A DNA stretch of 58,160 nt from Bacillus haynesii (GTDB taxonomy: Bacteria; Bacillota; Bacilli; Bacillales; Bacillaceae): contig NZ_MRBL01000043.1 of assembly GCF_001969855.1 (NCBI RefSeq), forward strand, positions 1 to 58,160, given 5' to 3'. The position numbers were made by a program, and so were the translations under genes. This document shows, piece by piece, positions 41,006 through 53,360 of the stretch; position 1 is the stretch's first letter, and every line of letters begins with the position of its first letter. Under the pieces are notes generated by a model. It did no database searches. It saw nothing but the letters and a program-made list of their open reading frames with translations, and was not told where the DNA came from.

Positions 41006-41545
41006 TTACAATTTGTCAACTTGAGTAAATTCGAGCTCAACCGGGGTCTCTCTTCCGAACATATTAACAAATACTTTGACTTTATTTTTGTCGTGGTCGA
41101 TCTCTTCGATCGTCCCTGTGAAATCAGCAAACGGGCCATCGATAACCTTGACGGTTTCTTTTAATTCAAAGTCAATTTCTGTTTTTCTTTCTTCAAGTCC
41201 CATCCGCTTCAGGATTTTTTCCGCTTCGCCCGGAAGCAGCGCAGTCGGCTTTGAACCTGATCCGGCAGAACCGACAAAACCGGTCACGCCAGGCGTATTT
41301 CGAACAACATACCAGGAATCATCCGTCATGACAAGTTCGACAAGTACATACCCAGGAAATACTTTCTTTTTAACGACTTTTTTCTTGCCGTTTTTAATAT
41401 CGGTTTCTTCCTCTTCAGGTACAACGACGCGGAATATCTTATCTTGCATCCCCATCGATTCTACCCGCTTTTCCAAATTCGCCTTTACTTTATTTTCATA
41501 GCCGGAGTACGTATGAACCACATACCATTTCTTTTCCATTCTCAT
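41006..41545 (-). CDS. nusG: Transcription termination/antitermination factor NusG
   Basis: 179 residues (177 from the second ATG at 41539). The NGN domain (about 1-110, KKWYVVHTYSGYENKVK, FPGYVLVE) binds RNA polymerase; the KOW domain (about 128-175, VKVIDGPFADFTGTIEEID) interacts with S10 or Rho. In B. subtilis NusG causes sequence-specific pausing. The likely ribosome binding site AAAGGG sits in the loop of a small hairpin. It has its own promoter after the secE terminator. Confidence 0.97.
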   Translation of the reverse strand: MRMEKKWYVVHTYSGYENKVKANLEKRVESMGMQDKIFRVVVPEEEETDIKNGKKKVVKKKVFPGYVLVELVMTDDSWYVVRNTPGVTGFVGSAGSGSKPTALLPGEAEKILKRMGLEERKTEIDFELKETVKVIDGPFADFTGTIEEIDHDKNKVKVFVNMFGRETPVELEFTQVDKL

Positions 41546-41618
41546 TCAGGACCCTTTCAGTCCTTCCCTCCCCACACCTTAAAAGTTTATTGGCCGTACC
41601 GGGAAACTGACACTTTCT

Positions 41619-41646
41619 TTTATACGAGCCTCATATTTTGAAACAA
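41619..41646 (-). promoter_or_regulatory. Candidate nusG promoter
   Basis: TTGTTT (41641-41646), 16 bp, TATAAA (41619-41624), directly downstream of the secE terminator. The short spacer and weak -35 lower confidence. Confidence 0.5.
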
Positions 41647-41672
41647 TGAAAAAACCCGTTAAACGGGTTTTT
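41645..41672. terminator. Terminator after rpmGB-secE
   Basis: AAAACCCG (41651-41658) and CGGGTTTT (41664-41671) with T-runs on both sides. It separates secE from nusG. Confidence 0.85.
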
Positions 41673-41716
41673 TGGCAAGTCATATTTAGATCTATTATAA
41701 CACGTTATGCTGATCA

Positions 41717-41896
41717 TTATTCAACTATTAAACGAATTAATTGCGTAATACCCGAATCGATGAGTGCAAAAAAGATGGCGAAAAAGACAACGGTGGTGAT
41801 AACTGTGATCGTATAGCGCGTTAATTCTTTTCCTTTAGGCCAGGTGACCTTTTTCATTTCTTTTCCGACATTCTTTAAAAATTTGATAATACCCAT
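41717..41896 (-). CDS. secE: Preprotein translocase subunit SecE
   Basis: 59 residues, a single-span SecE: an amphipathic helix (GKEMKKVTWPKGKELTRYT, about 12-30) that clamps SecY, then one transmembrane segment (about 32-52). The start at 41896 has GGAGG 9 nt upstream and matches the B. subtilis length; the longer frame has no signal. It follows rpmGB by 35 bp. Confidence 0.97.
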   Translation of the reverse strand: MGIIKFLKNVGKEMKKVTWPKGKELTRYTITVITTVVFFAIFFALIDSGITQLIRLIVE

Positions 41897-41931
41897 GGTA
41901 AGAAACCTCCACAACCTAAAAACAAAAACAC

Positions 41932-42081
41932 CTATTTTGTTTCCAGATGTACTGTATGTGAATTGCAGTTATTGCAGTATTTCTTTACTTCGAGCCGTTC
42001 AGCCAAAGCTGCGGAGCTTTTCATTGTCGTATAATTACGATTTCCGCATTTTTTGCAGGCCAACGTTACTTTTTTCTTCAT
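41932..42081 (-). CDS. rpmGB: 50S ribosomal protein L33 (zinc-binding form)
   Basis: 49 residues, [19 protein letters not shown] to VHLETK. Cys9, Cys12, Cys36 and Cys39 make a zinc ribbon, so this is a C+ L33. The symbol rpmGB follows position next to secE in B. subtilis. The start at 42081 is behind AAAAAGGTGTAAAC; upstream codons in frame overlap the promoter. Confidence 0.95.
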   Translation of the reverse strand: MKKKVTLACKKCGNRNYTTMKSSAALAERLEVKKYCNNCNSHTVHLETK

Positions 42082-42116
42082 GTTTACACCTTTTTCTGGA
42101 CGATCATTTCCTAAGT

Positions 42117-42146
42117 AACATATCACAGTCATAAAATGACTGTCAA
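42117..42146 (-). promoter_or_regulatory. Sigma-A promoter of rpmGB-secE with overlapping palindrome
   Basis: A perfect -35 TTGACA (42141-42146), 18 bp and TATGTT (42117-42122). An 8-3-8 inverted repeat, ACAGTCAT/ATGACTGT (42125-42143), overlaps half of the -35 and nearly the whole spacer. Confidence 0.6.
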
Positions 42147-42163
42147 TATGCCATAAGCAGCGG

Positions 42164-42835
42164 CTACAAGCTGATTTCGCGGAGCTCCAGGTACTTTTCA
42201 AGCTTCCTTTTGACACGCTGGAGCGCATTATCGATCGATTTCACATGGCGGTTTAGTTCTTCGGATATTTCCTGATAGGATCTTCCGTCGAGATAGAGCG
42301 CAAGAACTTTTCTTTCTAAATCACTAAGCAATTCTCCCATTTTCAGCTCGATATCATCGAATTCTTCCTGATTGATGATCAGCTCTTCAGGATTCATAAC
42401 CTTGGCTCCTGAAATGACGTCGAGAAGCGTCCGGTCTGATTCCTCGTCATAAATGGGCTTGTCCAGCGACACATAAGAATTGAGCGGAATATGTTTCTGG
42501 CGAGTAGCTGTTTTGATAGCGGTAATAATTTGGCGGGTAATGCATAATTCTGCAAAAGCTTTGAATGAAGTCAGCTTGTCCTCTCTAAAATCACGGATAG
42601 ATTTGTAGAGTCCAATCATGCCTTCCTGAACGATATCTTCCCGATCAGCTCCGATTAAGAAGTAGGATCTTGCTTTTGCCCTTACAAAATTACGGTACTT
42701 TGTAATCAAGTAATCTAACGCATCACTGTCTCCGACATGAACCATTTCAATGACCTGCTCGTCTTCCAACTGGCAAAAACGTTCTTTGCTGAACTGCTCT
42801 TTGCTGAATTTTCCCTGGTTGTTTTGTAAGTTCAC
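42164..42835 (-). CDS. sigH: RNA polymerase sigma-H factor (transition state and sporulation)
   Basis: 223 residues. Region 2 (about 30-105, with [21 protein letters not shown] and [20 protein letters not shown]) and region 4 (about 165-215, [20 protein letters not shown]) are complete. SigH directs spo0A, kinA and competence genes at the start of sporulation. The GTG start matches B. subtilis. The N terminus has a 5-residue tandem duplication ([10 protein letters not shown], about 11-20), making it 5 longer than the 218-residue B. subtilis protein as recalled. Confidence 0.97.
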   Translation of the reverse strand: MNLQNNQGKFSKEQFSKERFCQLEDEQVIEMVHVGDSDALDYLITKYRNFVRAKARSYFLIGADREDIVQEGMIGLYKSIRDFREDKLTSFKAFAELCITRQIITAIKTATRQKHIPLNSYVSLDKPIYDEESDRTLLDVISGAKVMNPEELIINQEEFDDIELKMGELLSDLERKVLALYLDGRSYQEISEELNRHVKSIDNALQRVKRKLEKYLELREISL

Positions 42836-42867
42836 TCCGATCCCCCCGACCGCACGTAGATAGAAAT

Positions 42868-42897
42868 ATTATACAGTAATGGACAAAAAAGCGTCAA
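42868..42897 (-). promoter_or_regulatory. Sigma-A promoter of sigH
   Basis: TTGACG (42892-42897), 18 bp, perfect TATAAT (42868-42873). In B. subtilis the sigH promoter is repressed by AbrB, which binds AT-rich DNA such as this. Confidence 0.75.
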
Positions 42898-42898
42898 C

Positions 42899-43411
42899 CT
42901 AATCCAAGTCGCCACGCCGCCATTTTTCGAAGATCTTCAAGACATCTTCTGACAATGGAATTTTCCCTGCAGGACGTTCTGAGGTGATTTGTTTCACCCT
43001 TTTTTCGATTTGCCTTTCGATCGCTTCGACTTCCCTGAGCAGCTCCCTGGCCGATTTGCGCAGGGCCCCCTGGCCAAAAATCGCCCACTGCTCTGTGTAA
43101 TCGGATGTGGCAACATGGAGCTGCGTCTGAATATTATTCAAGTCTGACACCAGTTTCTCGATCCGTTCATCAGCCGTTTCATTTTCCCTTGTAAATATCA
43201 CTTCTACGCGATGATTAACCTTCTTTTTCTCAATTCCTTTAACGAGATGCGCATCAAAGACAACGATTACCCGAAATCCAGTATACGATTGATATTCCGC
43301 CATCTTCTGAATCAACAGGTCCCTTGCTTCTTCAAAACTGTTTTCTTTTAAATCTTTCAGCTGAGGCCATGCCCCAATCATGTTATAACCGTCGACCAAC
43401 AGGATGTCCAT
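42899..43411 (-). CDS. rae1: Ribosome-associated endoribonuclease Rae1 (YacP, NYN domain)
   Basis: 170 residues with a PIN/NYN nuclease core: the N-terminal acidic motif LLVDGYNMIGAWP, VVFDAH and the later acidic TSDYTEQ. In B. subtilis Rae1 cleaves mRNA in the ribosomal A site. It lies 5 bp after rlmB, in an operon of RNA-processing genes. Confidence 0.93.
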   Translation of the reverse strand: MDILLVDGYNMIGAWPQLKDLKENSFEEARDLLIQKMAEYQSYTGFRVIVVFDAHLVKGIEKKKVNHRVEVIFTRENETADERIEKLVSDLNNIQTQLHVATSDYTEQWAIFGQGALRKSARELLREVEAIERQIEKRVKQITSERPAGKIPLSEDVLKIFEKWRRGDLD

Positions 43412-43416
43412 TCCGT

Positions 43417-44166
43417 CTATTCTCCCAGAGGGCTTCGTTTCCGGTACACTTCATACATCAGCAGGCCGGCTGCAACTGAGGCGTTCAGGGACGTGACTTT
43501 TCCCGCCATCGGCAGGCGAATGAGAAAATCACATTTCTCTTTAACTAGCCTTCCCATGCCTTTTCCTTCGCTGCCGATGACAAGCGCAAGCGGCATATTT
43601 CCGTCCAGTGACCTGTAGTCCTGTTGTCCAGACGCATCGGTACCGACGACCCAAATGCCCCGTTCCTTCATTTCTTCCAGGGTCCGCGACAGGTTGGTCA
43701 CTTTGACGACCGGAATATGTTCGATGGCTCCTGTCGAGGCTTTGGCGACAGTCGTCGTAAGGCCGACCGCGCGCCTTTTCGGAATGATGATGCCATGCGC
43801 CCCGACCGCGTCTGCGGTGCGCATAATAGAGCCCAGATTGTGCGGATCCTCAATTTCGTCTAATACGAGGATAAACGGCTGTTCATTTCTGTCTTCGGCC
43901 TTTTGAAACAGATCATCCAGCTCGGCATACTCGTAAGCCGCGACCTGGGCGACGACGCCTTGATGCTGTCCGGAAACCATTTGATCGAGTTTTTTTCTTG
44001 GGACATAATGAATCGTGATGCCTTTTTTGGCGGCGAGCTCGACGACTTGCTGGGCCTGTCCCTTCACTGTGTTTTCCGCCATCCACAGCTTATACAATTC
44101 CCGGCCGGACTTTAATGTTTCGATGACCGCGTTTTTTCCTATGACGTAATCATGCTGTTGACTCAT
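43417..44166 (-). CDS. rlmB: 23S rRNA 2'-O-ribose methyltransferase (TrmH/RlmB-type SPOUT)
   Basis: 249 residues. An N-terminal L30e-like substrate-binding domain (about 1-80) is followed by a SPOUT knot with [29 protein letters not shown] and [19 protein letters not shown] motif 3 (here [17 protein letters not shown]). It transfers methyl groups from SAM to a 23S ribose. It overlaps mrnC by 4 bp. Confidence 0.93.
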   Translation of the reverse strand: MSQQHDYVIGKNAVIETLKSGRELYKLWMAENTVKGQAQQVVELAAKKGITIHYVPRKKLDQMVSGQHQGVVAQVAAYEYAELDDLFQKAEDRNEQPFILVLDEIEDPHNLGSIMRTADAVGAHGIIIPKRRAVGLTTTVAKASTGAIEHIPVVKVTNLSRTLEEMKERGIWVVGTDASGQQDYRSLDGNMPLALVIGSEGKGMGRLVKEKCDFLIRLPMAGKVTSLNASVAAGLLMYEVYRKRSPLGE

Positions 44167-44579
44167 TTGACTTCCTCCCTGCCATCCCGTTTTTCCAGCG
44201 CTGCTTTGATGAGTTCATTAAGCCTATCTTCCCTGTTCTCAAGAAAAAGATACCCGATGACCGCCTCAAAAGCCGTACTGTAACGATATGTTTGGACATC
44301 CGTGTTTTTCGGTACCGTTCCGGATTTGGCATTCCGTCCTCTTCTCAGCACAGCCTGTTCTTCCTCGGTGAAAAATTCCTGCTCCTCCAGCGCAAACAAC
44401 ATGCTTGCCTGCGACTTGGCGGAGACATAGCGCCTCGACTGTCTGTGCAGATCGTTGGGCCTTGTCATGCCTTGCTTTAAGAGGTGATGCCTGACGTATA
44501 CCTCTAATACGGCATCACCCATGTAAGCAAGCGCCAAACCATTCAGCTGTTTGGCGTCTTTAATGGTTTCCAAATTCAT
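44163..44579 (-). CDS. mrnC: Mini-ribonuclease III
   Basis: 138 residues, an RNase III catalytic domain without the dsRNA-binding domain ([20 protein letters not shown] with the signature acidic residues; later [12 protein letters not shown]). Mini-III matures 23S rRNA ends in Bacillus. It lies 2 bp after cysS and overlaps rlmB. Confidence 0.95.
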   Translation of the reverse strand: MNLETIKDAKQLNGLALAYMGDAVLEVYVRHHLLKQGMTRPNDLHRQSRRYVSAKSQASMLFALEEQEFFTEEEQAVLRRGRNAKSGTVPKNTDVQTYRYSTAFEAVIGYLFLENREDRLNELIKAALEKRDGREEVK

Positions 44580-44581
44580 GT

Positions 44582-45985
44582 TTATGATTCTCCTCTTTTC
44601 CAGCGCGTACCCTGTGGAGTGTCCTCCAGGATAATGTTCATGCTTTTCAGCTGGTCGCGAATCTGGTCAGATGTTGCAAAGTCACGGTTTCTGCGGGCTT
44701 CATTGCGCTTCTCGATCAGTTCTTCGATGTCCTTATCCAAAAGTTCCTGTCCCTTCAGGGAGAAGCCGAGCACTGAGCAGATTTCGTCAAACAGCTGTAG
44801 AAACGCCTGAATGACATGTTCTGCAGTATTCTTTTCCTGCAGATAGTAGTTGGCGTGTTTGGCCAGATCAAACAGGACGGAAATGGCATTCGCTGTATTG
44901 AAATCATCGTCCATTGCCTTTTCGAAGGCTTTTCGCTGCTCTTCAATTTTTTCAAGCCATTCTGAATCGCCCTCTGTTAAATTTGTACTGCTTTTCAGGC
45001 GATACTGCAAATTGCTATAAGCTGTTTTTAGACGCCCAAAAGCGTTTTTTGTGTTCTCGAGAAGTTCGACCGAATAGTTGATCGGATGTCTGTAATGAAC
45101 AGACAGCATGAAAAACCGCAGCACTTGGGGATCATGCTCTTTAATAATGTCATGTACCAGCACAAAGTTGCCGAGCGATTTTGACATTTTCTCATTATCG
45201 ATATTAATGTAGCCGTTATGAAGCCAATATTTTGCGAAAGGCTTCCCTGTCAATGCTTCCGATTGGGCAATTTCGTTTTCATGATGCGGGAAGGCCAAAT
45301 CCTGACCGCCGGCGTGAATGTCGATCGAATCGCCCAAATATTTTTTCGCCATCGCAGAGCACTCGATATGCCAGCCGGGACGGCCTTTTCCCCAAGGGCT
45401 ATCCCAGGAGATTTCGTTATCTTTAGCCGCTTTCCATAATGTGAAATCGAGCGCATCTTCTTTCTTTTCGCCCACTTGAATCCGGGCGCCTGATCTCAGT
45501 TCATCGACCGATTGGTGCGACAGCTTTCCATAGCCTTCAAACGATCTTGTTTTATAATAAACATCTCCGTCCGCCTCATAGGCATAGCCCTTATCGACCA
45601 GTGTCTGAATAAAATCGATGATCTCATCCATGTTTTCAGTGACGCGCGGATGGCAGTCAGCTTTTGTGCAGCCCAGTGAACCGACATCTTCGAAGTATGC
45701 CTTAATAAAGCGTTCGGCGATGACCGGCACTTCCTCGCCAAGCTCATTTGCCGCTTTAATTAATTTATCATCGACATCGGTAAAATTAGAGACATATTGG
45801 ACGTCATAGCCTTTATACTCTAAATACTTTCTGACCGTGTCAAACACGATTGCCGGCCTTGCGTTTCCGATGTGGATGTAGTTATATACGGTCGGACCGC
45901 ACACATACATTTTGACCTTGCCTTCTTCAAGAGGCACAAACGGCTCTTTTTTTCGTGTGAGAGTATTATACAGTGTTAGTGTCAC
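44582..45985 (-). CDS. cysS: Cysteinyl-tRNA synthetase
   Basis: 467 residues of class I. It has [11 protein letters not shown] (HIGH motif), zinc ligands around CGPTVYN and HIECSAMA, and KMSKSLGN. It charges tRNA-Cys. Its ATG overlaps the cysE stop by 4 bp, so cysteine synthesis and tRNA charging are made together, under the T-box at 46681-46930. Confidence 0.98.
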   Translation of the reverse strand: MTLTLYNTLTRKKEPFVPLEEGKVKMYVCGPTVYNYIHIGNARPAIVFDTVRKYLEYKGYDVQYVSNFTDVDDKLIKAANELGEEVPVIAERFIKAYFEDVGSLGCTKADCHPRVTENMDEIIDFIQTLVDKGYAYEADGDVYYKTRSFEGYGKLSHQSVDELRSGARIQVGEKKEDALDFTLWKAAKDNEISWDSPWGKGRPGWHIECSAMAKKYLGDSIDIHAGGQDLAFPHHENEIAQSEALTGKPFAKYWLHNGYINIDNEKMSKSLGNFVLVHDIIKEHDPQVLRFFMLSVHYRHPINYSVELLENTKNAFGRLKTAYSNLQYRLKSSTNLTEGDSEWLEKIEEQRKAFEKAMDDDFNTANAISVLFDLAKHANYYLQEKNTAEHVIQAFLQLFDEICSVLGFSLKGQELLDKDIEELIEKRNEARRNRDFATSDQIRDQLKSMNIILEDTPQGTRWKRGES

Positions 45986-46632
45986 AGCTCATCTTCCCTT
46001 TCTTTTCTCCGGAGCTCTTGTTTCAGCTGCCTGATTTCGTTTTCTAATTCTCTGAAGCGGTCAGCCACCGGATCCGGCAAATCCTGGTGATTCAAGTCGC
46101 GTCTGATTTTCTTTCCGTTTTGTACGACGACGCGGCCCGGGATGCCGACAACGGTGGAACATTCAGGCACATCGTGCAGGACGACAGAGCCGGCGCCGAT
46201 TTTCGCCCCTCTTCCGACTGTAATAGATCCAAGCACTTTTGCCCCTGTTGAGACCAGGGCATCGTCCTCGATTGTCGGATGCCTTTTGCCTTTTTCTTTT
46301 CCTGTTCCCCCAAGCGTCACGCCCTGAAAAACCGTGACATTGTTTCCGATCTCACAGGTTTCGCCGATCACTACCCCCATGCCGTGATCAATGAAAAATC
46401 TCCTGCCGATCTTGGCACCTGGGTGAATTTCGATTCCCGTAAAGAAGCGGGCGATTTGAGAGATCGTTCTGGCGATGAAAAACCTTTTTCTTTTATATAA
46501 AGCATGTGCAATTCGATGTGCCCATATAGCATGTAAACCTGAATAAGTTAAGATGACTTCAATGTAGCTTCTCGCAGCTGGATCTTGGTCAAATACGACG
46601 TCTACATCTTCTTTCAGCATTTTAAAGAACAC
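45982..46632 (-). CDS. cysE: Serine O-acetyltransferase
   Basis: 216 residues. It catalyses the first step of cysteine synthesis, L-serine + acetyl-CoA to O-acetylserine. A left-handed beta-helix of hexapeptide repeats ([18 protein letters not shown] to VVGIPGRVV) is complete; the catalytic Asp/His pair lies in [12 protein letters not shown] start at GTG 46632, six nt after GGGGGG, giving M-FFKMLKED as in B. subtilis; the longer frame runs into the leader. Confidence 0.95.
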   Translation of the reverse strand: MFFKMLKEDVDVVFDQDPAARSYIEVILTYSGLHAIWAHRIAHALYKRKRFFIARTISQIARFFTGIEIHPGAKIGRRFFIDHGMGVVIGETCEIGNNVTVFQGVTLGGTGKEKGKRHPTIEDDALVSTGAKVLGSITVGRGAKIGAGSVVLHDVPECSTVVGIPGRVVVQNGKKIRRDLNHQDLPDPVADRFRELENEIRQLKQELRRKEREDEL

Positions 46633-46680
46633 ATGATTCCCCCCGTTCCCCGCTTCCTTTGTCTCTATTATCAAACCATA

Positions 46681-46930
46681 TAAAAAACGCCTCTGTCTAA
46701 TGACAGAGACGCTTTTTGACGCGCGGTTCCACTCTGTTTAGAAAACAGCATAGCTGTTTTCTCAACTCTCTTCCATAACGGCGGATACCGCCTTTGAATA
46801 CTAGTCATAAAAACGTTCTTCAAAGGTCTCAAGAGGTGCATTTCTAAAGCCCGGCGCTTAAGTCTTTTCCAGCCGATGAAGACTCTCTCTTTAAAGGCCC
46901 TGGCTTTATACTTATCCCTGTCAACGATTT
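46681..46930 (-). promoter_or_regulatory. T-box leader (tRNA-Cys) of cysE-cysS
   Basis: The transcript carries the T-box AGAGTGGAACCGCG (46722-46735), a Stem I whose specifier loop shows AAUGCACC with codon UGC for cysteine (46838-46840), and a terminator (about 46683-46717: a CTCTGTC/GACAGAG core extended by G-U pairs, then TTTTTT). Uncharged tRNA-Cys should stabilise the antiterminator and allow cysE-cysS transcription. No clear promoter precedes it, so transcripts probably come from gltX. Confidence 0.93.
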
Positions 46931-46933
46931 ATC

Positions 46934-48391
46934 TTATTGAATAATGTTATTCAGCCGTTTTAAAACGGTGTCTTTCCCCAATAATTCAATGGACTGAGGC
47001 AGTTCAGGACCGTGGGTCTGGCCTGTCGTCGCTACGCGGATCGGCATAAACAGCTTTTTCCCTTTATGTCCTGTTTCTTTTTGAACGGCTTTGATGGATG
47101 CCTTGATCTCATCTGCCGTAAACGAGTCAAGCTGCTCAAGCTTTTCAGCAAATACGCGAAGCACTTCCGGAACCTGCTCTTCTTCTAAAACTGCTCTTGC
47201 TTCACGATTATACTGGATATCGTCTTTAAAGAACAACTCTGTTAACTCGACGATTTCAGCACCGTAGCTCAACTGTTCCTGGTATAGGGAAATCAGCTTG
47301 CGAACCCATTCCTGTTCGCTGCCTGAAAGCTCTTCTGAAACCCTGCCCGCTTTTTGCAAATGCGGAACGGTCAATTCGATCACCTGATCAAGATCAAGTT
47401 TTTTCACATACTGGTTGTTGACCCATTTCAGTTTATGCGTATCAAACACCGCTGGTGATTTTGACAAACGGTTTACATCAAATATCTCAATAAACTGTTC
47501 TTTTGTAAACAGTTCTTCTTCTCCGACCGGCGACCAGCCGAGAAGAGTGATGAAGTTAAACAATGCTTCCGGCAAATAGCCGAGCTCTTCGTACTGTTCG
47601 ATAAACTGAATGATGGACTCATCACGTTTGCTCAGTTTTTTGCGGTTTTCATTGACGATTAATGTCATATGTCCAAATGCCGGGATATCCCAGCCAAGGG
47701 CGTTGTAAATCATGATCTGCTTTGGCGTATTGGAAATGTGGTCTTCGCCGCGCAGGATATGCGTCATTTTCATTAAATAGTCATCGACCGCTACCGCAAA
47801 GTTGTAAGTAGGCGTTCCGTCTTTCTTCACGATAACGAAGTCGCCGATGCCGTCTGTTTCAAAAGAAATTTCTCCTTTGACGATGTCATTGAAGTTGATG
47901 ACTTCTCCTTGAGGCACCTTAAAGCGGATGCTCGGCTGTCTTCCTTCAGCTTCGAGCTTTTCCTGCTCTTCTTTTGTTAAATTGCGGCACTTGCCGGAGT
48001 AGCGCGGCATTTCTCCGCGGGCAGCCTGTTCCTCACGCTCTTTCTCAAGCTCTTCTTCCGTGCAGTAACATTTGTAGGCAAGCCCTTTTTCAAGAAGCTC
48101 CTCGTAATATGTTTTGTAAATGTCGTTTCTTTCGGATTGGCGGTATGGTCCGTATTCCCCGCCGACATCCACGCTTTCGTCCCAGTCGATGCCCAGCCAT
48201 TTTAAATAGTTAAGCTGGCTTTGCTCTCCACCTTCAATGTTGCGCTTTCGGTCCGTATCTTCAATGCGGATGATGAATTTTCCGCCTTGGCTCCGGGCAA
48301 ACAAATAATTAAAGAGAGCGGTTCTGGCATTTCCAATATGTAAATGGCCTGTTGGGCTCGGCGCATAACGAACCCGAACTTCGTTTCCCAT
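46934..48391 (-). CDS. gltX: Glutamyl-tRNA synthetase (non-discriminating type)
   Basis: 485 residues of class [15 protein letters not shown] (HIGH) near the N terminus and KLSKRDES (KMSKS) are intact. A zinc-site CYC-type cluster YKCYCTEEE follows. In Bacillus the enzyme also charges tRNA-Gln with glutamate for later amidation. It has its own promoter and is followed by the T-box leader. Confidence 0.97.
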   Translation of the reverse strand: MGNEVRVRYAPSPTGHLHIGNARTALFNYLFARSQGGKFIIRIEDTDRKRNIEGGEQSQLNYLKWLGIDWDESVDVGGEYGPYRQSERNDIYKTYYEELLEKGLAYKCYCTEEELEKEREEQAARGEMPRYSGKCRNLTKEEQEKLEAEGRQPSIRFKVPQGEVINFNDIVKGEISFETDGIGDFVIVKKDGTPTYNFAVAVDDYLMKMTHILRGEDHISNTPKQIMIYNALGWDIPAFGHMTLIVNENRKKLSKRDESIIQFIEQYEELGYLPEALFNFITLLGWSPVGEEELFTKEQFIEIFDVNRLSKSPAVFDTHKLKWVNNQYVKKLDLDQVIELTVPHLQKAGRVSEELSGSEQEWVRKLISLYQEQLSYGAEIVELTELFFKDDIQYNREARAVLEEEQVPEVLRVFAEKLEQLDSFTADEIKASIKAVQKETGHKGKKLFMPIRVATTGQTHGPELPQSIELLGKDTVLKRLNNIIQ

Positions 48392-48437
48392 CTGTCTAAC
48401 TTCCTTTCGTCTCTAGCAGAGTTCAAATTTATTTCCT

Positions 48438-48466
48438 ATTCTATCATCAAATGAACCTGTCTTCAA
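48438..48466 (-). promoter_or_regulatory. Sigma-A promoter of gltX
   Basis: TTGAAG (48461-48466), 17 bp, TAGAAT (48438-48443) in the 81-bp gap after ispF. Confidence 0.65.
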
Positions 48467-48472
48467 AATGAA

Positions 48473-50742
<2,270 letters not shown>

Positions 50743-50830
50743 ACCTTCACCTCCTTTAAAATAATCGTTTTAATTTTTATGAATGCAGCTGTTTCAACCT
50801 GAAAAAGGGAAAACAAAAAGTAAGAATAAT

Positions 50831-50856
50831 ATACCCATAAATTGCAAATTTTAATC
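50831..50856 (-). promoter_or_regulatory. Sigma-B-type promoter upstream of yacL
   Basis: GATTAA (50851-50856), 14 bp, perfect GGGTAT (50831-50836); consensus is GTTTAA, 12-15 bp, GGGTAT. It sits in the 131-bp disA-yacL gap, 88 bp before yacL. Confidence 0.6.
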
Positions 50857-50873
50857 ACTTCTAGAAAATTTTC

Positions 50874-51950
50874 TCACAGCTGCCTGTCAGTATAATGTTT
50901 CTCCTGAAGCCTCTTTAACCCTTTCTTTATCTTTTGGGCACGAACAGCTCCAATTCCTTCCACTTCGTCCAAATCTTTTACATCCGCTTCGATAATGAGC
51001 TTTAAATGGCCGAATGCTTCGACAACATTCTCGACGATCGGCATCGGGAGGCGGGGGATTTTGTGAAGAAGTCTGTAACCTCTCGGAAAAACGTATTCTT
51101 CCATGTTCGTAGTGGCTGAATAACCTAAAAGCTTAAGAAGAATCGCGTCATCCAGCAATTCGAAACTCGACATATCCTGAAGCTGTTTCAGCAGAACAAA
51201 CGGATCTTTGATCTTTTCTTTCACATAATCTTTAACGAACAGCGCCGCTTCCTGCTCCATATCGGTGATCAGTTCGCTAACCTGGAGCCTGATGAGATGG
51301 CCTTCTGTTCCAAGCTCTTTTATATACATATTAATTTCATTTTTGATTCTGAGCACCATTTCATACCGATGCAGAACGGAGATGACATCCCCAAATGTAA
51401 CAAGCTCTTCAAACTCCAGCGCATTCAAATTGGAAATCGCATGGTCCAAAATAAGTTTGTATTTTTCGAGCGTCTGAATCGCCTGATTGGCTTTTGTTAA
51501 GATAAAGCCGATATCTTTGAGTATATATTTCATATTTTCCTGATAGAGCGTAATCACATTCCGCCTTTCAGAAATCGCAATGATTAGACAGCCGGTCTGC
51601 TTGGCCACACGCTCGGCTGTTCTGTGCCTCATACCCGTCTCAGAGGAGGGGATCGTCGCCTCAGGCATGAGCTGTGTATTGGCATATAGAATTTTTTGCC
51701 CTGAATCGCTGAGAATAATCGCCCCGTCCATTTTAGCCAGCTCGTACAGGTGAGCCGGAGAGAAAGAAGAATTAATGTGGAATCCTCCGTCAACCACTTC
51801 TTTCACTTTATCGTTGAAGCCGACCACGATTAATCCGCCTGTTTTGGCCCGGAGGACGTTTTCAATTCCTTCGCGAAGAGGCGTGCCGGGGGCGACAAAC
51901 TGCAATATTTCTGAAAGATCCTGTTTCGCTCCTTTTTTGTCTTTTTCCAT
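50874..51950 (-). CDS. disA: DNA integrity scanning diadenylate cyclase DisA
   Basis: 358 residues. The DAC domain (about 1-145) has DGA at 75-77 and RHR at 108-110, which make cyclic di-AMP from two ATP. A linker helix bundle and a C-terminal helix-hairpin-helix domain ([18 protein letters not shown], about 319-340) bind branched DNA. In B. subtilis DisA scans for damage before sporulation. It begins 3 bp after radA. Confidence 0.97.
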   Translation of the reverse strand: MEKDKKGAKQDLSEILQFVAPGTPLREGIENVLRAKTGGLIVVGFNDKVKEVVDGGFHINSSFSPAHLYELAKMDGAIILSDSGQKILYANTQLMPEATIPSSETGMRHRTAERVAKQTGCLIIAISERRNVITLYQENMKYILKDIGFILTKANQAIQTLEKYKLILDHAISNLNALEFEELVTFGDVISVLHRYEMVLRIKNEINMYIKELGTEGHLIRLQVSELITDMEQEAALFVKDYVKEKIKDPFVLLKQLQDMSSFELLDDAILLKLLGYSATTNMEEYVFPRGYRLLHKIPRLPMPIVENVVEAFGHLKLIIEADVKDLDEVEGIGAVRAQKIKKGLKRLQEKHYTDRQL

Positions 51951-51953
51951 ATA

Positions 51954-53333
51954 TTATGATCCTCCTAATGAAGCGCGAAGGGCCTCAGCTACATTTTCAA
52001 CGCCGACGACTTCAATTCCTTTCGGCTTTGTCCATCCTTCCACATTTGCAGAAGGAATAACCATTCTTTTAAAACCAAGCTTCGCCGCTTCCTGCACTCT
52101 CTGTTCTATCCTTGATACTCTGCGGACCTCCCCTGTCAATCCGACTTCTCCGATAAAACAATCCGTCGGTTGAGGCGGGGTGTCTCTGAAGCTTGAGGCG
52201 ATGCTCACCGCAACGGCTAGATCAATCGCCGGCTCGTCCAGCTTGACGCCGCCGGCGACTTTCAAATAGGCGTCTTGATTTTGCAGGAGCAGGCCAACCC
52301 TTTTTTCTAAAACCGCCATCAGCAATGAGACGCGGTTATGGTCAATTCCGGTTGCCATCCTGCGCGGATTTCCAAAACTCGTCGGGGAAATCAGCGCCTG
52401 AATCTCTACTAAGACCGGCCTCGTGCCTTCCATTGAGGCCACGACACTCGATCCGGCTGCTCCCGCCGAGCGCTCTTCGAGAAAGATTTCCGACGGATTC
52501 AACACCTCTGTCAGGCCCTCTTCCCTCATTTCAAAGATTCCCATTTCATTCGTTGATCCAAACCTGTTTTTAACGGCTCTTAAAATCCGAAATGTATGAT
52601 GCCGCTCACCTTCAAAGTAAAGAACGGTGTCGACCATATGTTCCAGAAGTCTCGGTCCGGCAATCGAACCTTCTTTTGTGACATGCCCGACGATAAATAT
52701 CGGAATCCCTTTCGTTTTTGCAATTCTCATCAGCTCAGCGGTGCATTCCCTGACCTGGGACACGCTGCCCGGAGCGGATGTGATATCACTTTGGTAAACG
52801 GTTTGAATCGAATCAACCACCACGAATGATGGATTCATCTCTTCTATAGAAGACGTAATATACTCCATATCGGTTTCAGATAAAACGTGGAGAGTGGGGC
52901 TGTTGATGCCTAGACGATCTGCTCTCAGCTTTGTCTGCTTGACCGATTCTTCACCTGAGATGTACAGGACATTTTCTTTTGAATCAGCAAGCTGGGCAGA
53001 TACTTGAAGCAGCAAAGTTGATTTTCCGATGCCGGGATCGCCTCCGATTAAAACGAGCGAACCTTTGACGATACCGTTTCCCAAGACGCGGTTGAATTCG
53101 CCCAGTTTCGTTTTAATTCGCGGCTCTTCTGTTGTTTCGATTGAAGTAAGAGGTGAAGGCTTTTGCACGGTTTGAACGGAATGCGAAAAAGCAGTTCTTC
53201 TGTTGGCGGCGGGTTTTTTTACCGTTTCTTCCACCATGGTATTCCATGTGCCGCATCCGGGGCACTTCCCCATCCACTTGGCGGATTCGTAGCCGCATGA
53301 GTGACAAATGAATTTAGTCTTTGTTTTAGCCAT
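51954..53333 (-). CDS. radA: DNA repair protein RadA
   Basis: 459 residues. An N-terminal zinc finger (Cys10, Cys13, Cys24, Cys27), a RecA-like ATPase with [10 protein letters not shown], the RadA-specific KNRFG motif and a Lon-like C-terminal domain are all present. RadA (Sms) helps process recombination intermediates and interacts with DisA. It follows clpC after an attenuator-like hairpin. Confidence 0.97.
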   Translation of the reverse strand: MAKTKTKFICHSCGYESAKWMGKCPGCGTWNTMVEETVKKPAANRRTAFSHSVQTVQKPSPLTSIETTEEPRIKTKLGEFNRVLGNGIVKGSLVLIGGDPGIGKSTLLLQVSAQLADSKENVLYISGEESVKQTKLRADRLGINSPTLHVLSETDMEYITSSIEEMNPSFVVVDSIQTVYQSDITSAPGSVSQVRECTAELMRIAKTKGIPIFIVGHVTKEGSIAGPRLLEHMVDTVLYFEGERHHTFRILRAVKNRFGSTNEMGIFEMREEGLTEVLNPSEIFLEERSAGAAGSSVVASMEGTRPVLVEIQALISPTSFGNPRRMATGIDHNRVSLLMAVLEKRVGLLLQNQDAYLKVAGGVKLDEPAIDLAVAVSIASSFRDTPPQPTDCFIGEVGLTGEVRRVSRIEQRVQEAAKLGFKRMVIPSANVEGWTKPKGIEVVGVENVAEALRASLGGS

Positions 53334-53360
53334 TGATTTTTCAAAACGCTCCCTTTATAA

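Noticed and set aside
41932..42228. 98-residue reading of the L33 frame
   Set aside because: The first 49 codons cover the promoter and palindrome; the true 49-residue L33 starts at 42081.
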